From JASLEW01 sp035544875 (GTDB lineage Bacteria > Acidobacteriota > Thermoanaerobaculia > Multivoradales > UBA5704), in assembly GCA_035544875.1 (NCBI GenBank), contig DASZZP010000083.1:310001-374000 (forward strand): 64,000 nucleotides of DNA, written 5' to 3'. A program made the position numbers and the translations under genes. Under the pieces are notes generated by a model. It searched no databases, had not been told where the DNA came from, and saw nothing but the letters and a program-made list of their open reading frames with translations. Each line of letters opens with the position of its first letter. The stretch's first letter is position 1. This document shows, in pieces, positions 24,926 to 32,880 of this stretch.

Positions 24926-25911
24926 GGTCTGGCGGGAACGGCCGGGGGAGAGGCTGCGCCCTGCCCACGGGCTAGCGAGATGAGCTGCCGAAACTGGTCC
25001 TGTGCAGTGCCCTGGGGCTCGTGCCCGAGCAGGCGGAGAAGGGCGGCGAGGTCCTCGGCCGCGAGCGCGAACTTGGCGGGACGCGGCACGCTGCGTGCGG
25101 CTGAGATCTTGGCGGTGGTCGCGGGTGCGGAGCGGCCGGCCTCGGCGGCAGCAGGCCTCGGGCCCGCGACCGGTGCCCGGGCTGGAGCGCTGGCGGTCAG
25201 GTCCGTTGAGGCTCCGGGCTGGGAGTCGGCCGTACCGGGCGCGGCGGCCATCGCCCGGGGCTGGTCCGCGCCGCGCTGGGCCAGGCTCTCGATGCGGGCG
25301 GCGGTGATCGGCAGGCGGGTCCGCTTCGCGTGCGTGAGCAGACGCCGCTGGTGACTTGCCGAGAGCCGCGCAAAGAGCCGGGTGACGGCGATGCCGGTCA
25401 GGAGCCGCGCCGCGAGGGCCTCGCGGGTGGCGCCGGTGGCGCCGGCGATCGCAACGTAGTGGGAGACCCAGGCGTTGCTCTTGTGGTGCCGGCGTGCGAA
25501 CTCGTCTTTCCTGAGCGCGGACAGCGAGAGGGCGCGGTCGACAGCCACGGCGCGGTCGTAGAGCGAAAGCTCGCGCCGCAGCTCGCCGTCGTTTTCGTCG
25601 AGCTGCATCATCAGGCGGTTGGGGGCGGAGAGGTCGCCGGGATGGACGACGACGGGAACGGTGGCAAGACCCGCCTCGCAGGCGGCGCGCCAGCGGCGCT
25701 CGCCGGCGATGATCATGTAGGGGGTCGAGGCGCGGGCCGCAGGGTCGGGATGGTGGCTGACCAGCAGTGGCTGGATGACGCCGGCGGCCTTGATGCTCGT
25801 GGCGAGGGCGTCGAGCTCGGCGCGGTCGACCTCGGTGCGGGGTTGGTCGGGATCGGGGACGAGGTGATCGACGGGGACGACGAGAGCAGTCAGGACATCA
25901 GGGGGCTGCAA
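24922..25911 (-). CDS. ParB/Spo0J-type partition protein
   Basis: A 329-residue ParB-family protein. The N-terminal nuclease-fold domain (about 1-110) has the family signs VPDPDQPRTEVD, AGVIQPLLV and the box MIIAGERRWRAACEAG. The HTH part follows at about 120-190 (LRKDEFARRHHKSNAWVSHYVAI). The C-terminal 110 residues are low-complexity Ala/Pro plus a short helical end. No ParA is in the island, so it may act as a KorB-like regulator or solo partition factor. It is the first gene of the primase operon. Confidence 0.87.
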   Translation of the reverse strand: MQPPDVLTALVVPVDHLVPDPDQPRTEVDRAELDALATSIKAAGVIQPLLVSHHPDPAARASTPYMIIAGERRWRAACEAGLATVPVVVHPGDLSAPNRLMMQLDENDGELRRELSLYDRAVAVDRALSLSALRKDEFARRHHKSNAWVSHYVAIAGATGATREALAARLLTGIAVTRLFARLSASHQRRLLTHAKRTRLPITAARIESLAQRGADQPRAMAAAPGTADSQPGASTDLTASAPARAPVAGPRPAAAEAGRSAPATTAKISAARSVPRPAKFALAAEDLAALLRLLGHEPQGTAQDQFRQLISLARGQGAASPPAVPARP

Positions 25912-26261
25912 GGCGAAGCCTCCTTCAGCGGCGGAGCGTACGGAGCTGGGGGGAGCCCCGGCACATGGGTATCGCCGGCTCGATAGTCTAGCTCACTTGT
26001 CGGCGAAAACTCAAGAAGTAATGAGCGAAATAGTTCAAGCAGTCCCAACGCGGGCAAGCCAGAGCTGCCAGGTGATGCCAGGTAAGATCAGGCAAACAAT
26101 AGGTTACGGTCCTGGCCGATGGATCGAGGCGGGAGGGAAGGAGCTCTGAGGAGGAGGCGCCCGGAGCCTTGGAGGGTGGGTCGCGCGGCCGAGCCGCCTC
26201 AAGCGAGAGCGATCGAGGGGCGGGGCACGTGCCGGCCGCGGCCCCGCCCCTGGACCGCGCT
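25912..26261 (-). promoter_or_regulatory. Leader of the parB-primase operon with a likely promoter
   Basis: On the minus strand TTGAGT (26014-26009) and TAGACT (25990-25985) lie 18 bases apart, a reasonable sigma-70 promoter about 74 bases before the parB start. The region 26000-26110 is relatively AT-rich against its surroundings. I see no other gene or RNA in this 350-base gap. Confidence 0.45.
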
Positions 26262-26537
26262 CTATGCGCGCAGGGCCCGGCGCCTCTCGCTCCTCTCCTC
26301 CCGCGCCCCGGGCTCGGCGATGTGACCCTGGGCCTCGATGACGATGCGGCCGGTCTCGGCGTGCACCTCGGCCCAGGTGCCGACGTCGAACCCCGCCCGC
26401 GCCAGCCAGTCGCCGACCAGCTTGAGCTGTGGCAAGCGGAAACCGGTGACGGTGATGACGCTCGCCCGGCCGACACGGCCGACATTGCGGGCCGCGGGCT
26501 CGAGGGGGACGGGCTTAGAATCGTGTGCGCTGCGCAT
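26262..26537 (-). CDS. SymE-like toxin-family protein
   Basis: A 91-residue protein. Its core ITVTGFRLPQLKLVGDWLARAGF and the later ETGRIVIEAQG match the SymE/AbrB-like fold (strand, L-x-G-x-W-L-x-x-A-G-F, G-x-V ... G-x-L-x-I). The ATG at 26537 is strongly supported by an AAGGAGGT ribosome site 8 bases upstream; the frame is open further but without a start signal. SymE proteins of E. coli are SOS-linked toxins controlled by an antisense RNA. No antisense RNA is evident here. It lies 104 bases after a small RHH gene, likely in one transcript. Confidence 0.6.
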   Translation of the reverse strand: MRSAHDSKPVPLEPAARNVGRVGRASVITVTGFRLPQLKLVGDWLARAGFDVGTWAEVHAETGRIVIEAQGHIAEPGAREERSERRRALRA

Positions 26538-26641
26538 TGGGTTACCTCCTTTGCGTGGCAGGCCTCGGCGTGGGGTCAAGTCCTGCGCCGGGGCCGCTTG
26601 CCAAATGCGGGAAGGGTCCATCCCTTCCCGGTTTTGCCTTT

Positions 26642-26824
26642 TCAACTCCTCCCAGGTCTTGCTCCGCGAATCAGGGCAGCCTCGCGGTTGGCCACCCAGC
26701 GCAGCCAGGACGAGAGGCCGCGGTCCTCGGCCGCCGCGGCGGCGGCCCAGGCCTCGCGCTCCTCCGGCGAGATGCGGATGGTGACATTCGCGCCGCGCGC
26801 CGGTTTCTTCTTCGCTTGGCTCAC
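26642..26824 (-). CDS. Small ribbon-helix-helix protein, possibly leaderless
   Basis: A 60-residue protein with a ribbon-helix-helix plan: NVTIRISPEEREAWAAAAAA as strand plus first helix and LSSWLRWVANREAALI as the second. It is similar to MobC-type or CopG-like regulators. A strong promoter lies just upstream: TTGACT-17-TACAAT at 26860-26832. Its predicted transcript start (about 26825) matches the GTG at 26824, so I choose that GTG and suggest leaderless translation; an ATG at 26833 would be inside the -10 region. Function is either autoregulation of this SymE operon or mobilization. Confidence 0.55.
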   Translation of the reverse strand: MSQAKKKPARGANVTIRISPEEREAWAAAAAAEDRGLSSWLRWVANREAALIRGARPGRS

Positions 26825-26831
26825 ACACAAC

Positions 26832-26860
26832 ATTGTAGTGCGTCGACGTCGGGAAGTCAA
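26832..26860 (-). promoter_or_regulatory. Sigma-70-type promoter of the RHH/SymE operon
   Basis: Minus-strand TTGACT (26860-26855) and TACAAT (26837-26832) are separated by exactly 17 bases, matching consensus at 5 of 6 positions each. Transcription would start about 7 bases after the -10. Confidence 0.65.
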
Positions 26861-27343
26861 GCTACGATGTCCCGCTCCGCCACCCTGGCGATGGTCGCTG
26901 TGACGAAATGGAGCCGGTGGTAGGCGAAAGCCTGCGCGAAGGCCGACGGGCGAATGGGCGGTACGTGTGACGCGGCGAGTGCCGCAGGAGTCTGCATTTT
27001 CTCCGGCACTCCCGGTGGCGAGAGCCGCCGCGGGGACCGCGCCGGCTCTCAGAGATACCGGGATTCGGCGGACGGCGGGGCTCGGCTACCCCTCTCAAAA
27101 AGGGTAGGCGGCCGACCCTGCTCCTTTCCAGAAGCGGCTGCTCCCCCCCGTCGGCACAATCCTTGGGCACCGCGGCCGGCGGCGGCCTGTCAAGGCCGGC
27201 GAAGCCGCCGCGCGCAGCGCGGGCAGCCTTTACAGGCCGTCCGCCGTCCGCGGTAGGCTGGGTACCGACGGGGGGGAGCCGGTGAGCAGGCAGCGAGTTC
27301 TAGACGAAAGACGAGAGGTTTGCTGAATTCGCTGAGGGGTCGA
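26861..27343. other. Gene-free segment with three successive hairpins
   Basis: No convincing coding frame is present. Three inverted repeats follow each other: GAGTGCCG/CGGCACTC (26977-26984, 27004-27011), GAGAGCCG/CGGCTCTC (27020-27027, 27043-27050), with CGCG pairs inside, and CTACCC/GGGTAG (27086-27107). A structured RNA or a replication/regulatory site is possible. I see no terminator T-run. Confidence 0.4.
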
Positions 27344-27823
27344 TCAAGAAAACCCTTCGCGGACCAGGTCGACGAGGCTCGGATCGAGGCGAAAGCTTGT
27401 CGCCGCAAGGCGCACGATCGCCTTGTCGAAATCGACCAGGCGGCGACTGGCTCCGTGCGCGAGAAGGCCCAGCAAGCCGACGACGCGGTGGCCGCGCTGG
27501 AGAGCTGCCTGACGAGCCTTCCTCTCGTCGAGGATCACGAGGTCGGCGGAGATGGACTCAGCCAAGAGAATGGCATCGCGTTCGCCAGGGTCGAGGTCCA
27601 CGAGCAGCGGTGGGAGAGAAGCGCGGCTAAAATGCGTTACCTCGTCGAGCCACGGCGGGCGCTGGAGGATCTGCTGGCGGACGCTCGCCGGCGCTGCCGG
27701 GTGAAGCAGCTCTGCGCGCACTGCCGGCGGGATGAGAACGCGCCCGAAAAGCTTGGCGAGCAGCGCAACTTCATCGATCAGGATGAGATAGTGAATCGGT
27801 GAAGTGTCGGAGACGACCTTCAC
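27344..27823 (-). CDS. PIN-domain (DUF3368-type) toxin
   Basis: A 159-residue PIN-fold nuclease. Its start is the GTG at 27823, which shares bases with the TGA of the antitoxin gene. It opens with VSDTSPIHYL (first Asp with the DTSP of DUF3368), has PPAVRAELLHP, then DPGERDAILLAE with Glu and Asp, and ADLVILDERKARQAA with further acids. These are the acidic residues that hold the metal in PIN nucleases. DUF3368 proteins usually pair with UPF0175 antitoxins, exactly as here. It would cleave RNA unless neutralised; the target is unknown. Confidence 0.85.
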   Translation of the reverse strand: MKVVSDTSPIHYLILIDEVALLAKLFGRVLIPPAVRAELLHPAAPASVRQQILQRPPWLDEVTHFSRASLPPLLVDLDPGERDAILLAESISADLVILDERKARQAALQRGHRVVGLLGLLAHGASRRLVDFDKAIVRLAATSFRLDPSLVDLVREGFS

Positions 27824-28086
27824 TGCGAGCCGAGCTCGCGCAGAGTTCGCAGATCCTGGGCAAGATCCTGAGCGGAATAGTGTAGATGGGCCTCGGCCTT
27901 CTTCAGGAACTCGTCGGCTTCCCAACGTGAGGCGAGGCCGAGCATCTGTTGCACCTGGAAGGCGGTGAGGATCTCAGACCGATAGGCTGCGATGGCCAGG
28001 CTTTCGAGAGCGTTCCGCGGCAGGTCCGACCACTGCGCCCGCAGTGCCTTCTCGATCTCGTCGGGCAGTTCCAAGATCAGCTTCAT
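27820..28086 (-). CDS. UPF0175-family antitoxin
   Basis: An 88-residue protein. It opens MKLILELPDEIEKAL, then ALESLAIAAYRSEILTAFQVQQMLGL and WEADEFLKKAEAHLHYSAQDLAQDL, the strand-plus-HTH plan of UPF0175 proteins, which are usual partners of DUF3368 PIN toxins. The ATG at 28086 has a GAGGAGG ribosome site; the longer frame upstream is not protein-like. It overlaps the toxin by four bases. It would bind its toxin and repress the shared promoter. Confidence 0.85.
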   Translation of the reverse strand: MKLILELPDEIEKALRAQWSDLPRNALESLAIAAYRSEILTAFQVQQMLGLASRWEADEFLKKAEAHLHYSAQDLAQDLRTLRELGSQ

Positions 28087-28107
28087 GCGCCTTCCTCCTC
28101 TTCGTCC

Positions 28108-28126
28108 GCCAGGTCGATCGCCTGGC
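28108..28126. promoter_or_regulatory. Possible operator of the PIN/UPF0175 pair
   Basis: A 19-base inverted repeat, GCCAGG/CCTGGC with a 7-base spacer, lies 22 bases upstream of the antitoxin start. Self-repressing antitoxins bind such sites. A TTTAAAAT box about 30 bases further upstream could be the -10 element. Confidence 0.35.
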
Positions 28127-28241
28127 ACGGCGGCGGCGGCTCCGCATTGTCTCATTTTAAAGGATCGCGCCTCCCGGTTGAGGTGGCTGGGGTTGGGCGG
28201 ATGGGTGGGCTGCGGCCGGCGGGACCGATGATCAGGAGGGA

Positions 28242-31200
28242 TCAGCGTCCGAGAGTGAGGTCGGCGACGTAGCGGGCGATCGCGGGGATCTTCTCGATGG
28301 CACGGACGAGCCCGGGAGGCAGGAGGGCGAGAGCGCGGTAGACACCGGTCTCCTCGAGGAGGGAGACGAGCTGCCGTTCGACGTCCTCGAGCCGGGTGAG
28401 TGCGCGCAGGGCGTGGGAGGCGGGTCGCGGCGGCCGCGGGGAGGGAGCCGGAGCGGCGCGTGAACTCGGCCGGCCTCGGCGCGGGGCGGGCGGAGTGAAG
28501 GCGCGGGGCCGCTCCTTGCGTCGGAGACGCTCCTCGCGACGGGCCTTGGCGTCCTGCCAGCGCTCGACGGCGGCGATCAGCTTCTGTGGAAGAGAATCCG
28601 CAGGAACAGATCGGGGACGCTGGTCTGGGGATAGACCGCGGCCAGAGTGACGAGCGTCGCGACGAAGGCGGTCACGATGCAGAGGAGAGCTCCGGTGAGG
28701 GCGAGGAAGATGGTGTCCACCGTGCTGCGCCGCTGGCTGCGCTCGACGCTGCGGGCGAGGTTCTCGCTCACCGCCAGGGCGCGGGCGAGGAGCTCGCGGG
28801 CGCTCCGCTGGGCCTCCGCGGCCGACTGCGCGAGGTTGCGGGCGGTGGCGAGCAGCTCGAGGGGGCTCGGTCCCTGGGGCGGCGAAGGCTGCGCGGCGGA
28901 CGGGTTCGGCGGTCTTGGGCTGGTGCCTGCCGGCGTGCCGGCGGGCGGTGGGCCGTTGTAGCGGCGCAAGGGCATGGCGGTCGCTCCTTTCGGGCGGACG
29001 GACGTCGAGAGCGCTGGTCTTCCTGGCCTGGCGGTCGACGGCGGCGGGAAGGGCGGCGCGGTCGTCGGTGTAGACGACGAGCTGGTGGCTGGCGCGGGAG
29101 AGGGTGACGTTGGCCTGCTGGCGGTTCACCAGCTCGGCGCTGTGGCGGCTGTCGAAGGTGGCGAGGACGCGGCGCGCGGTCGAGCCCTGGGCGGCGTGCG
29201 AGGTGACGGCATAGGCGTGGTCGAGCGGCAGGGGTCCGCGGCTGGCGTCGAGAGTCACCATGCGGGCGGCGCGGCCGTCGAGCTGAAGGAGCAGCCGTCC
29301 CGACGGGGCAGCTTCGCGCACGGCGGCCGTGGCGCCGTTGGCGATCGAGCGCGAGCGGTCGGCGCGCCGGAACTGGACGCGGTCGCCCGCCGCGAGCTCG
29401 CGGCTCTCGACGCGCGCGAGGTCGCCGCCGCGCAGGCGGCGCGGGTCGTACTCGAAGACCGCGCCGTCGCGGTAGCGCTCGACCCGGAGGGAGTGCCGGG
29501 CGCGATCGACTTCGACGACGCGGGCGACGTCGCCGGCGCGGATGCCATGGGACGGGGCGGCGCGGTGATAGGCGACGACATCGCTCACCTCGTAGTGGCG
29601 GAGGTCGGCGCGCTGGGCGCCGGTGACGCCCTTTCCGACCGCAACCTCGATGGCGACCGCCTGCGGCGCAACCTTGCCCTGCCCGACGAGCTCGCGGCGG
29701 GCGAGGAAGTTGAGGTCGCGGCGCTCGGCATGGCTGGGCGCGATCATCAGCGTCCCGTGCGGCGCCGCGGCGAAATCGAGCGCCATCGCGGCGTGGCGCT
29801 CGCGGGCGCTCGCGATCTCGACGACGTGGCCGCGGGCGTCGAGGTGCCGCATGGCGTCGCCGGCGCGGCCGCTCGCCGCAAGCTCGACCGCTGCGAGGAG
29901 CTCTGGGTCGCGCTGGCGGCGGATAGCGTCGAGCCGCGCCGGGCGCAGGCCCGCGGCCTGGAAGGAGGCCCAGGGGTTGCCGGCCTCGACGCCGTGGTGC
30001 TGGCGGCGGTCGCCGACGAAGACGAGCCGCGCGCCGGCGCGCTGCGCGCTCTCCAGGGCGGTCGATGCGTCGCGGTTGCTCATCAGGCCGGCCTCGTCGA
30101 CGAGCCAGAGCTGGCGCGGCGCGGGGCCTTCGGGGGGATAAACCGCCAGGTGCTTGAGGGTGGCGGCCTCGATGCCGACCTCGCGGAGCTGGGCGACGGC
30201 GCCAGTCGAGACGGCGAAGCCGCGCACCGACCAGCCGGCCGCCACGGCGGAGTCGCGCACGGCCGCCAGGGCGAAGGTCTTGCCGGTGCCCGGCTTGCCC
30301 TCGACCGCCAGGACCTGCTCGCGGCCCTCCAGGATGTGGCGAACCACCCGCAGCTGGTCGGGATGGAGGGCTCCGGTCGCAGCGGCGTAGGGACGGTCGA
30401 GCACGGGCCGGCCGCTCGCGGTCCGGCCGGTGCGGACGAGCTGCAGGTTGCGCCGCTCCAGGCGGAGAGCCTCCTGGGTTGTCACCAGGTTCCCGGCGCC
30501 GCGCACGAGCCCCGGATGACTGGCACACGCGGCGCGGATCTCGTCGAGCCCGGGACCGAGAGCTGCGCCGTGGCGCAGGGCGAAGGTTTCGAGATCCATG
30601 CCGCGGAATGCGGCCTGGCGCTCGGAAAGGTGCTCGACGGCCCAGGCGACCGAGGACCGGGCCTGTTCGAGCGGCTCGCCCGGAGGCAGGTGCCGGCCGG
30701 CGGCGAGGCGCAGGTCGGCGTCGCGCCGGAGGGCGGCGAAGTCGATGCCCAGGCGGTCGGCCTCGGCGTGCCAGGCGGCGCGCAGGGCCGCGGGATCGAC
30801 GTCGCGATTCTTGGCGCTGCGGGTGCGCAGGGCGGCGCGCTGCGGGTCGGGCGAGGAGCCGCCCTGGCGCTCGACCTCGGCGAGGATCTGGCGCCGACGC
30901 TTGGAGAAGGTGGCGAGCGCCTCCTCCGGGATGCCGGCGATGCGGACGTGGCCGCGGGTGTTGGCGCGCACCTCGTAGCCCAGGGCCTGAAGCCCGCGGG
31001 CGAGCTCGGCGTGGTAGATGGCGGTGGCAAGCGACTGGCCGGCGTAGAGGCCACTGGGCTCGAGCGCCCGCCACTGGCCGCGACCGCGATGGGTGAGGTT
31101 GAGGATCACGTAATGGGAGTGGAGCTGCGGGTCGAGGGCGCGGGAGGAGTCGTGATCGAAGCGCGCCATGACGAGGTTGCCGGTCGGGACGAGCTGGCGG

Positions 31201-31598
31201 TCGCGGTCCCTGGTCAAGGCGTGCTGCTCGAGGACCGCGAAGGCGCGGGCCGCGGCGTCGAGGTGGGCGGCGATCACCCGCTCGTCGCCGCCCAGGAGCG
31301 CGACGAGCGAGACGCTCTTGTCGGGCGCGGCCTGGAAGTCCCAGGCGGCGCGGTGTTTGCCGGTGGCCGTCTCGGCGGCGACGAGCTGGCGGCCCTCAAG
31401 CGGCGAGCGGCCCTGGAGCAGGGCGGCGAAGTCCTCGCGCGCGACCTCGCCGGCGAGGCCGAGGAGCTCGGTGCCGCGGCCTTGCCAGACGCCGGCCGAA
31501 GCGGTCCGGTCGGAGGTGTAGTAGTCGCCGCGGGTGTACTCGCGCCGGTAGTAGCCGGCGGCCTGGTCGAAGGTGAGAGGGCGGCTGCCGCGGATCAT
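28242..31598 (-). CDS. MobF-type conjugative relaxase-helicase
   Basis: A 1118-residue frame with TrwC/TraI features. The N-terminal relaxase domain (to about residue 300) has catalytic tyrosines in YYRREYTRGDYYTSD and a histidine site LDPQLHSHYVILNL. The SF1 helicase domain follows, with Walker A VEGKPGTGKTFALAAV, LWLVDEAGLMSN, and LVFVGDRRQHHG. It nicks oriT and unwinds the transferred strand. After about residue 870 the frame turns into an R/P/H-rich stretch antiphase to the nested gene 28577-28975, then becomes protein-like again (KLIAAVERWQDAKARREER) to the end. So the functional relaxase may end near 28980; the last 113 residues could be its C-terminus or a separate gene. No T4SS or coupling-protein gene is present. 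Confidence 0.85.
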   Translation of the reverse strand: MIRGSRPLTFDQAAGYYRREYTRGDYYTSDRTASAGVWQGRGTELLGLAGEVAREDFAALLQGRSPLEGRQLVAAETATGKHRAAWDFQAAPDKSVSLVALLGGDERVIAAHLDAAARAFAVLEQHALTRDRDRQLVPTGNLVMARFDHDSSRALDPQLHSHYVILNLTHRGRGQWRALEPSGLYAGQSLATAIYHAELARGLQALGYEVRANTRGHVRIAGIPEEALATFSKRRRQILAEVERQGGSSPDPQRAALRTRSAKNRDVDPAALRAAWHAEADRLGIDFAALRRDADLRLAAGRHLPPGEPLEQARSSVAWAVEHLSERQAAFRGMDLETFALRHGAALGPGLDEIRAACASHPGLVRGAGNLVTTQEALRLERRNLQLVRTGRTASGRPVLDRPYAAATGALHPDQLRVVRHILEGREQVLAVEGKPGTGKTFALAAVRDSAVAAGWSVRGFAVSTGAVAQLREVGIEAATLKHLAVYPPEGPAPRQLWLVDEAGLMSNRDASTALESAQRAGARLVFVGDRRQHHGVEAGNPWASFQAAGLRPARLDAIRRQRDPELLAAVELAASGRAGDAMRHLDARGHVVEIASARERHAAMALDFAAAPHGTLMIAPSHAERRDLNFLARRELVGQGKVAPQAVAIEVAVGKGVTGAQRADLRHYEVSDVVAYHRAAPSHGIRAGDVARVVEVDRARHSLRVERYRDGAVFEYDPRRLRGGDLARVESRELAAGDRVQFRRADRSRSIANGATAAVREAAPSGRLLLQLDGRAARMVTLDASRGPLPLDHAYAVTSHAAQGSTARRVLATFDSRHSAELVNRQQANVTLSRASHQLVVYTDDRAALPAAVDRQARKTSALDVRPPERSDRHALAPLQRPTARRHAGRHQPKTAEPVRRAAFAAPGTEPPRAARHRPQPRAVGRGGPAERPRAPRPRPGGEREPRPQRRAQPAAQHGGHHLPRPHRSSPLHRDRLRRDARHSGRGLSPDQRPRSVPADSLPQKLIAAVERWQDAKARREERLRRKERPRAFTPPAPRRGRPSSRAAPAPSPRPPRPASHALRALTRLEDVERQLVSLLEETGVYRALALLPPGLVRAIEKIPAIARYVADLTLGR
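28577..28975 (-). CDS. Small membrane protein nested in the relaxase frame
   Basis: A 132-residue protein read in another frame of the relaxase gene's own strand. Codons are clearly coding-like here (third positions almost all G or C), unlike the relaxase frame over the same bases. It has a Pro-rich start, a helical part (ELLATARNLAQSAAEAQRS, then ARELLARALAVSENLARSVE), one membrane helix FLALTGALLCIVTAFVATLV and a short tail. It could be a membrane-anchored accessory transfer protein. Its stop (CTGA) overlaps a possible restart of the next coding-like stretch. No family recognised. Confidence 0.6.
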   Translation of the reverse strand: MPLRRYNGPPPAGTPAGTSPRPPNPSAAQPSPPQGPSPLELLATARNLAQSAAEAQRSARELLARALAVSENLARSVERSQRRSTVDTIFLALTGALLCIVTAFVATLVTLAAVYPQTSVPDLFLRILFHRS

Positions 31599-31915
31599 GG
31601 CGCGGGCTCCGTGATCCCGGCGAGCGCGGCGGCGGCCTCGTCGGCCGCGGCGTCGGCCGCTTCGTCGACGGCGCGGTCGGTGGCCTCGGGGCCCATGGCG
31701 TCGAGCATCAAGGCGCGCAGCATATGGCCGACGGTGACCGACATCTCGTAGCTCTTGGCAGCGAGGGCGTCGGCAGCGCCGGCGTGGAGGAGCTCGCGGC
31801 GCAGGGCGGTGGCGATCCATTCGCTGACCGAGAGGGCGCAGCGGTCGGCCTCGAGGCGGACGCGGGCTGCGGTCGTGGGATCGACGCGGGTCTGGAGGAG
31901 GGTGGTGCGGCGCAT
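31595..31915 (-). CDS. Relaxosome accessory protein, RHH type
   Basis: A 106-residue protein with a ribbon-helix-helix start: TTLLQTRVDPTTAARVRLEA then LSVSEWIATALRRELLHAG. The rest is an Ala/Asp/Glu-rich helical tail. It is the first gene of the relaxase transcript and overlaps it by four bases (ATGA), the place of TrwA/MobC-like proteins that bind oriT and help relaxase nicking. The ATG at 31915 is chosen because the longer frame upstream is Pro/Ser-rich non-coding-like. The hairpin cluster at 32151-32359, about 235 bases upstream, could be its target. Confidence 0.65.
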   Translation of the reverse strand: MRRTTLLQTRVDPTTAARVRLEADRCALSVSEWIATALRRELLHAGAADALAAKSYEMSVTVGHMLRALMLDAMGPEATDRAVDEAADAAADEAAAALAGITEPAP

Positions 31916-32446
31916 GAGGTGAGCCTCTCGATCGTTCGGTGGACAGGGTGGCATGTGGGTGGTGGGGATCGCAATGGAAACTGGAAGGTGAGGTGGGAGA
32001 GAGAGATGCGATTTGCGCGGAGGTGGGCGGGGGTGGGTTGGCGGTCGAACGGTAATCGCCGATGAAGCCGGGAGATTCGGTGGCGGGCTTGGTGGAGGGG
32101 AGATTCTGAGCGATCGGCAGAAGCTGCTGAAGAGGAAGGGGTTAGAGTGACGCATACCCTGGTATGCGCGCTAAGTGCTTGATTCTAGGTGGGCGGAGGC
32201 CGCTTTAGCGGCGTGCCGTGTCAAGATCCGCGGAGCGGATCGTCAGCATGCGTGCGCAGCACGCAGACGACAGTGATGGAGCGAAAGCGCAGAGCGCAGA
32301 GCTACGACCCGGGGAAGGGTAGCCTAGCGAGGAGCCCGAGATTTTAACGAGTTAAAATCAGAATCGGAGACGTTGCCTCGCCTCAGGATAGGGTGGTGAC
32401 AGAGACTTGGGGACCACGCAAGAATAACTTCCCATCTTTGGCACTC
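31916..32446. other. Possible oriT: gene-free segment with five inverted repeats
   Basis: Between the mobilization operon and an IS remnant no gene is seen, but perfect inverted repeats cluster at 32151-32359: CGCATACC/GGTATGCG (32151-32168), GCCGCT/AGCGGC (32199-32212), GATCCGC/GCGGATC (32225-32241), TGCGTGC/GCACGCA (32249-32265), and GATTTTAAC/GTTAAAATC (32340-32359). Loops are 2-3 bases. Position next to a MobF relaxase and RHH gene fits oriT; a replication origin is the alternative. The nic site cannot be fixed. Confidence 0.5.
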
Positions 32447-32757
32447 CTACGACCGCGCCCGGATGGTGTAGTTCCGCCGCGGCTGGGTCTGATGCGGGCG
32501 AATGTCGAGCGTCGCCATCCGGGCGTCGGTGATCGTCCTTCCCTTCGGAGACTCCCTTTTGACGAGGTGTGCAGTGACCCGCAGTCCGGTCTCGGTTCTT
32601 GTGGATGCGATGTGGTTGACAATCGTTTCGTAGCTGTCGAGCGGTTGCCCCCGCCCGGCTTCAGGACCTGGGTGGTGCTCGGCACGTCAGCCTTCGGATA
32701 GCGCTTCCGGCCTTCCGCGACCCACCACCAACAAAGAGTGTCCGCCGCGAAATCCGG
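32447..32757 (-). pseudogene. ISAzo13-type transposase remnant
   Basis: Two fragments in different minus-strand frames resemble the C-terminal part of ISAzo13-family transposases. The first (about 32757-32670) reads DFAADTLCWWWVAEGRKRYP. The second (about 32652-32447) reads PLDSYETIVNHIASTRTETG through RMATLDIRPHQTQPRRNYTI and ends at a TAG. Compared with intact relatives, the segment between them, about 60 residues with the D-x-G-G-S-N region, is missing, and the frame shifts at the join. The N-terminal half and IS ends are not seen. It is a dead copy inside the island. Confidence 0.7.
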
Positions 32758-32880
32758 CGTGTCTCGACGCCGGGGACCGGCACCGGGCCCGGCAGCTCGA
32801 GGTCGGCCCTGGTGGAGAGCGGCGGCTACGTAGTCCGCTAGCTCGCGGAGAGCTCGCTGCCGCCCCCTCCCGCGGATGTG

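Noticed and set aside
26954..27256. Small open frames in the gap before the PIN toxin
   Set aside because: Composition is not protein-like and the region is full of hairpins; treated as gene-free.
28974..31751. A 925-residue open frame on the plus strand opposite the relaxase
   Set aside because: It is rich in Gly, Ala, Glu and Val without domain sense and mirrors the high-GC codons of the relaxase on the other strand.
32393..32701. A plus-strand frame of 102 residues in the island
   Set aside because: It is the antisense of the transposase remnant, whose frames match ISAzo13 proteins.
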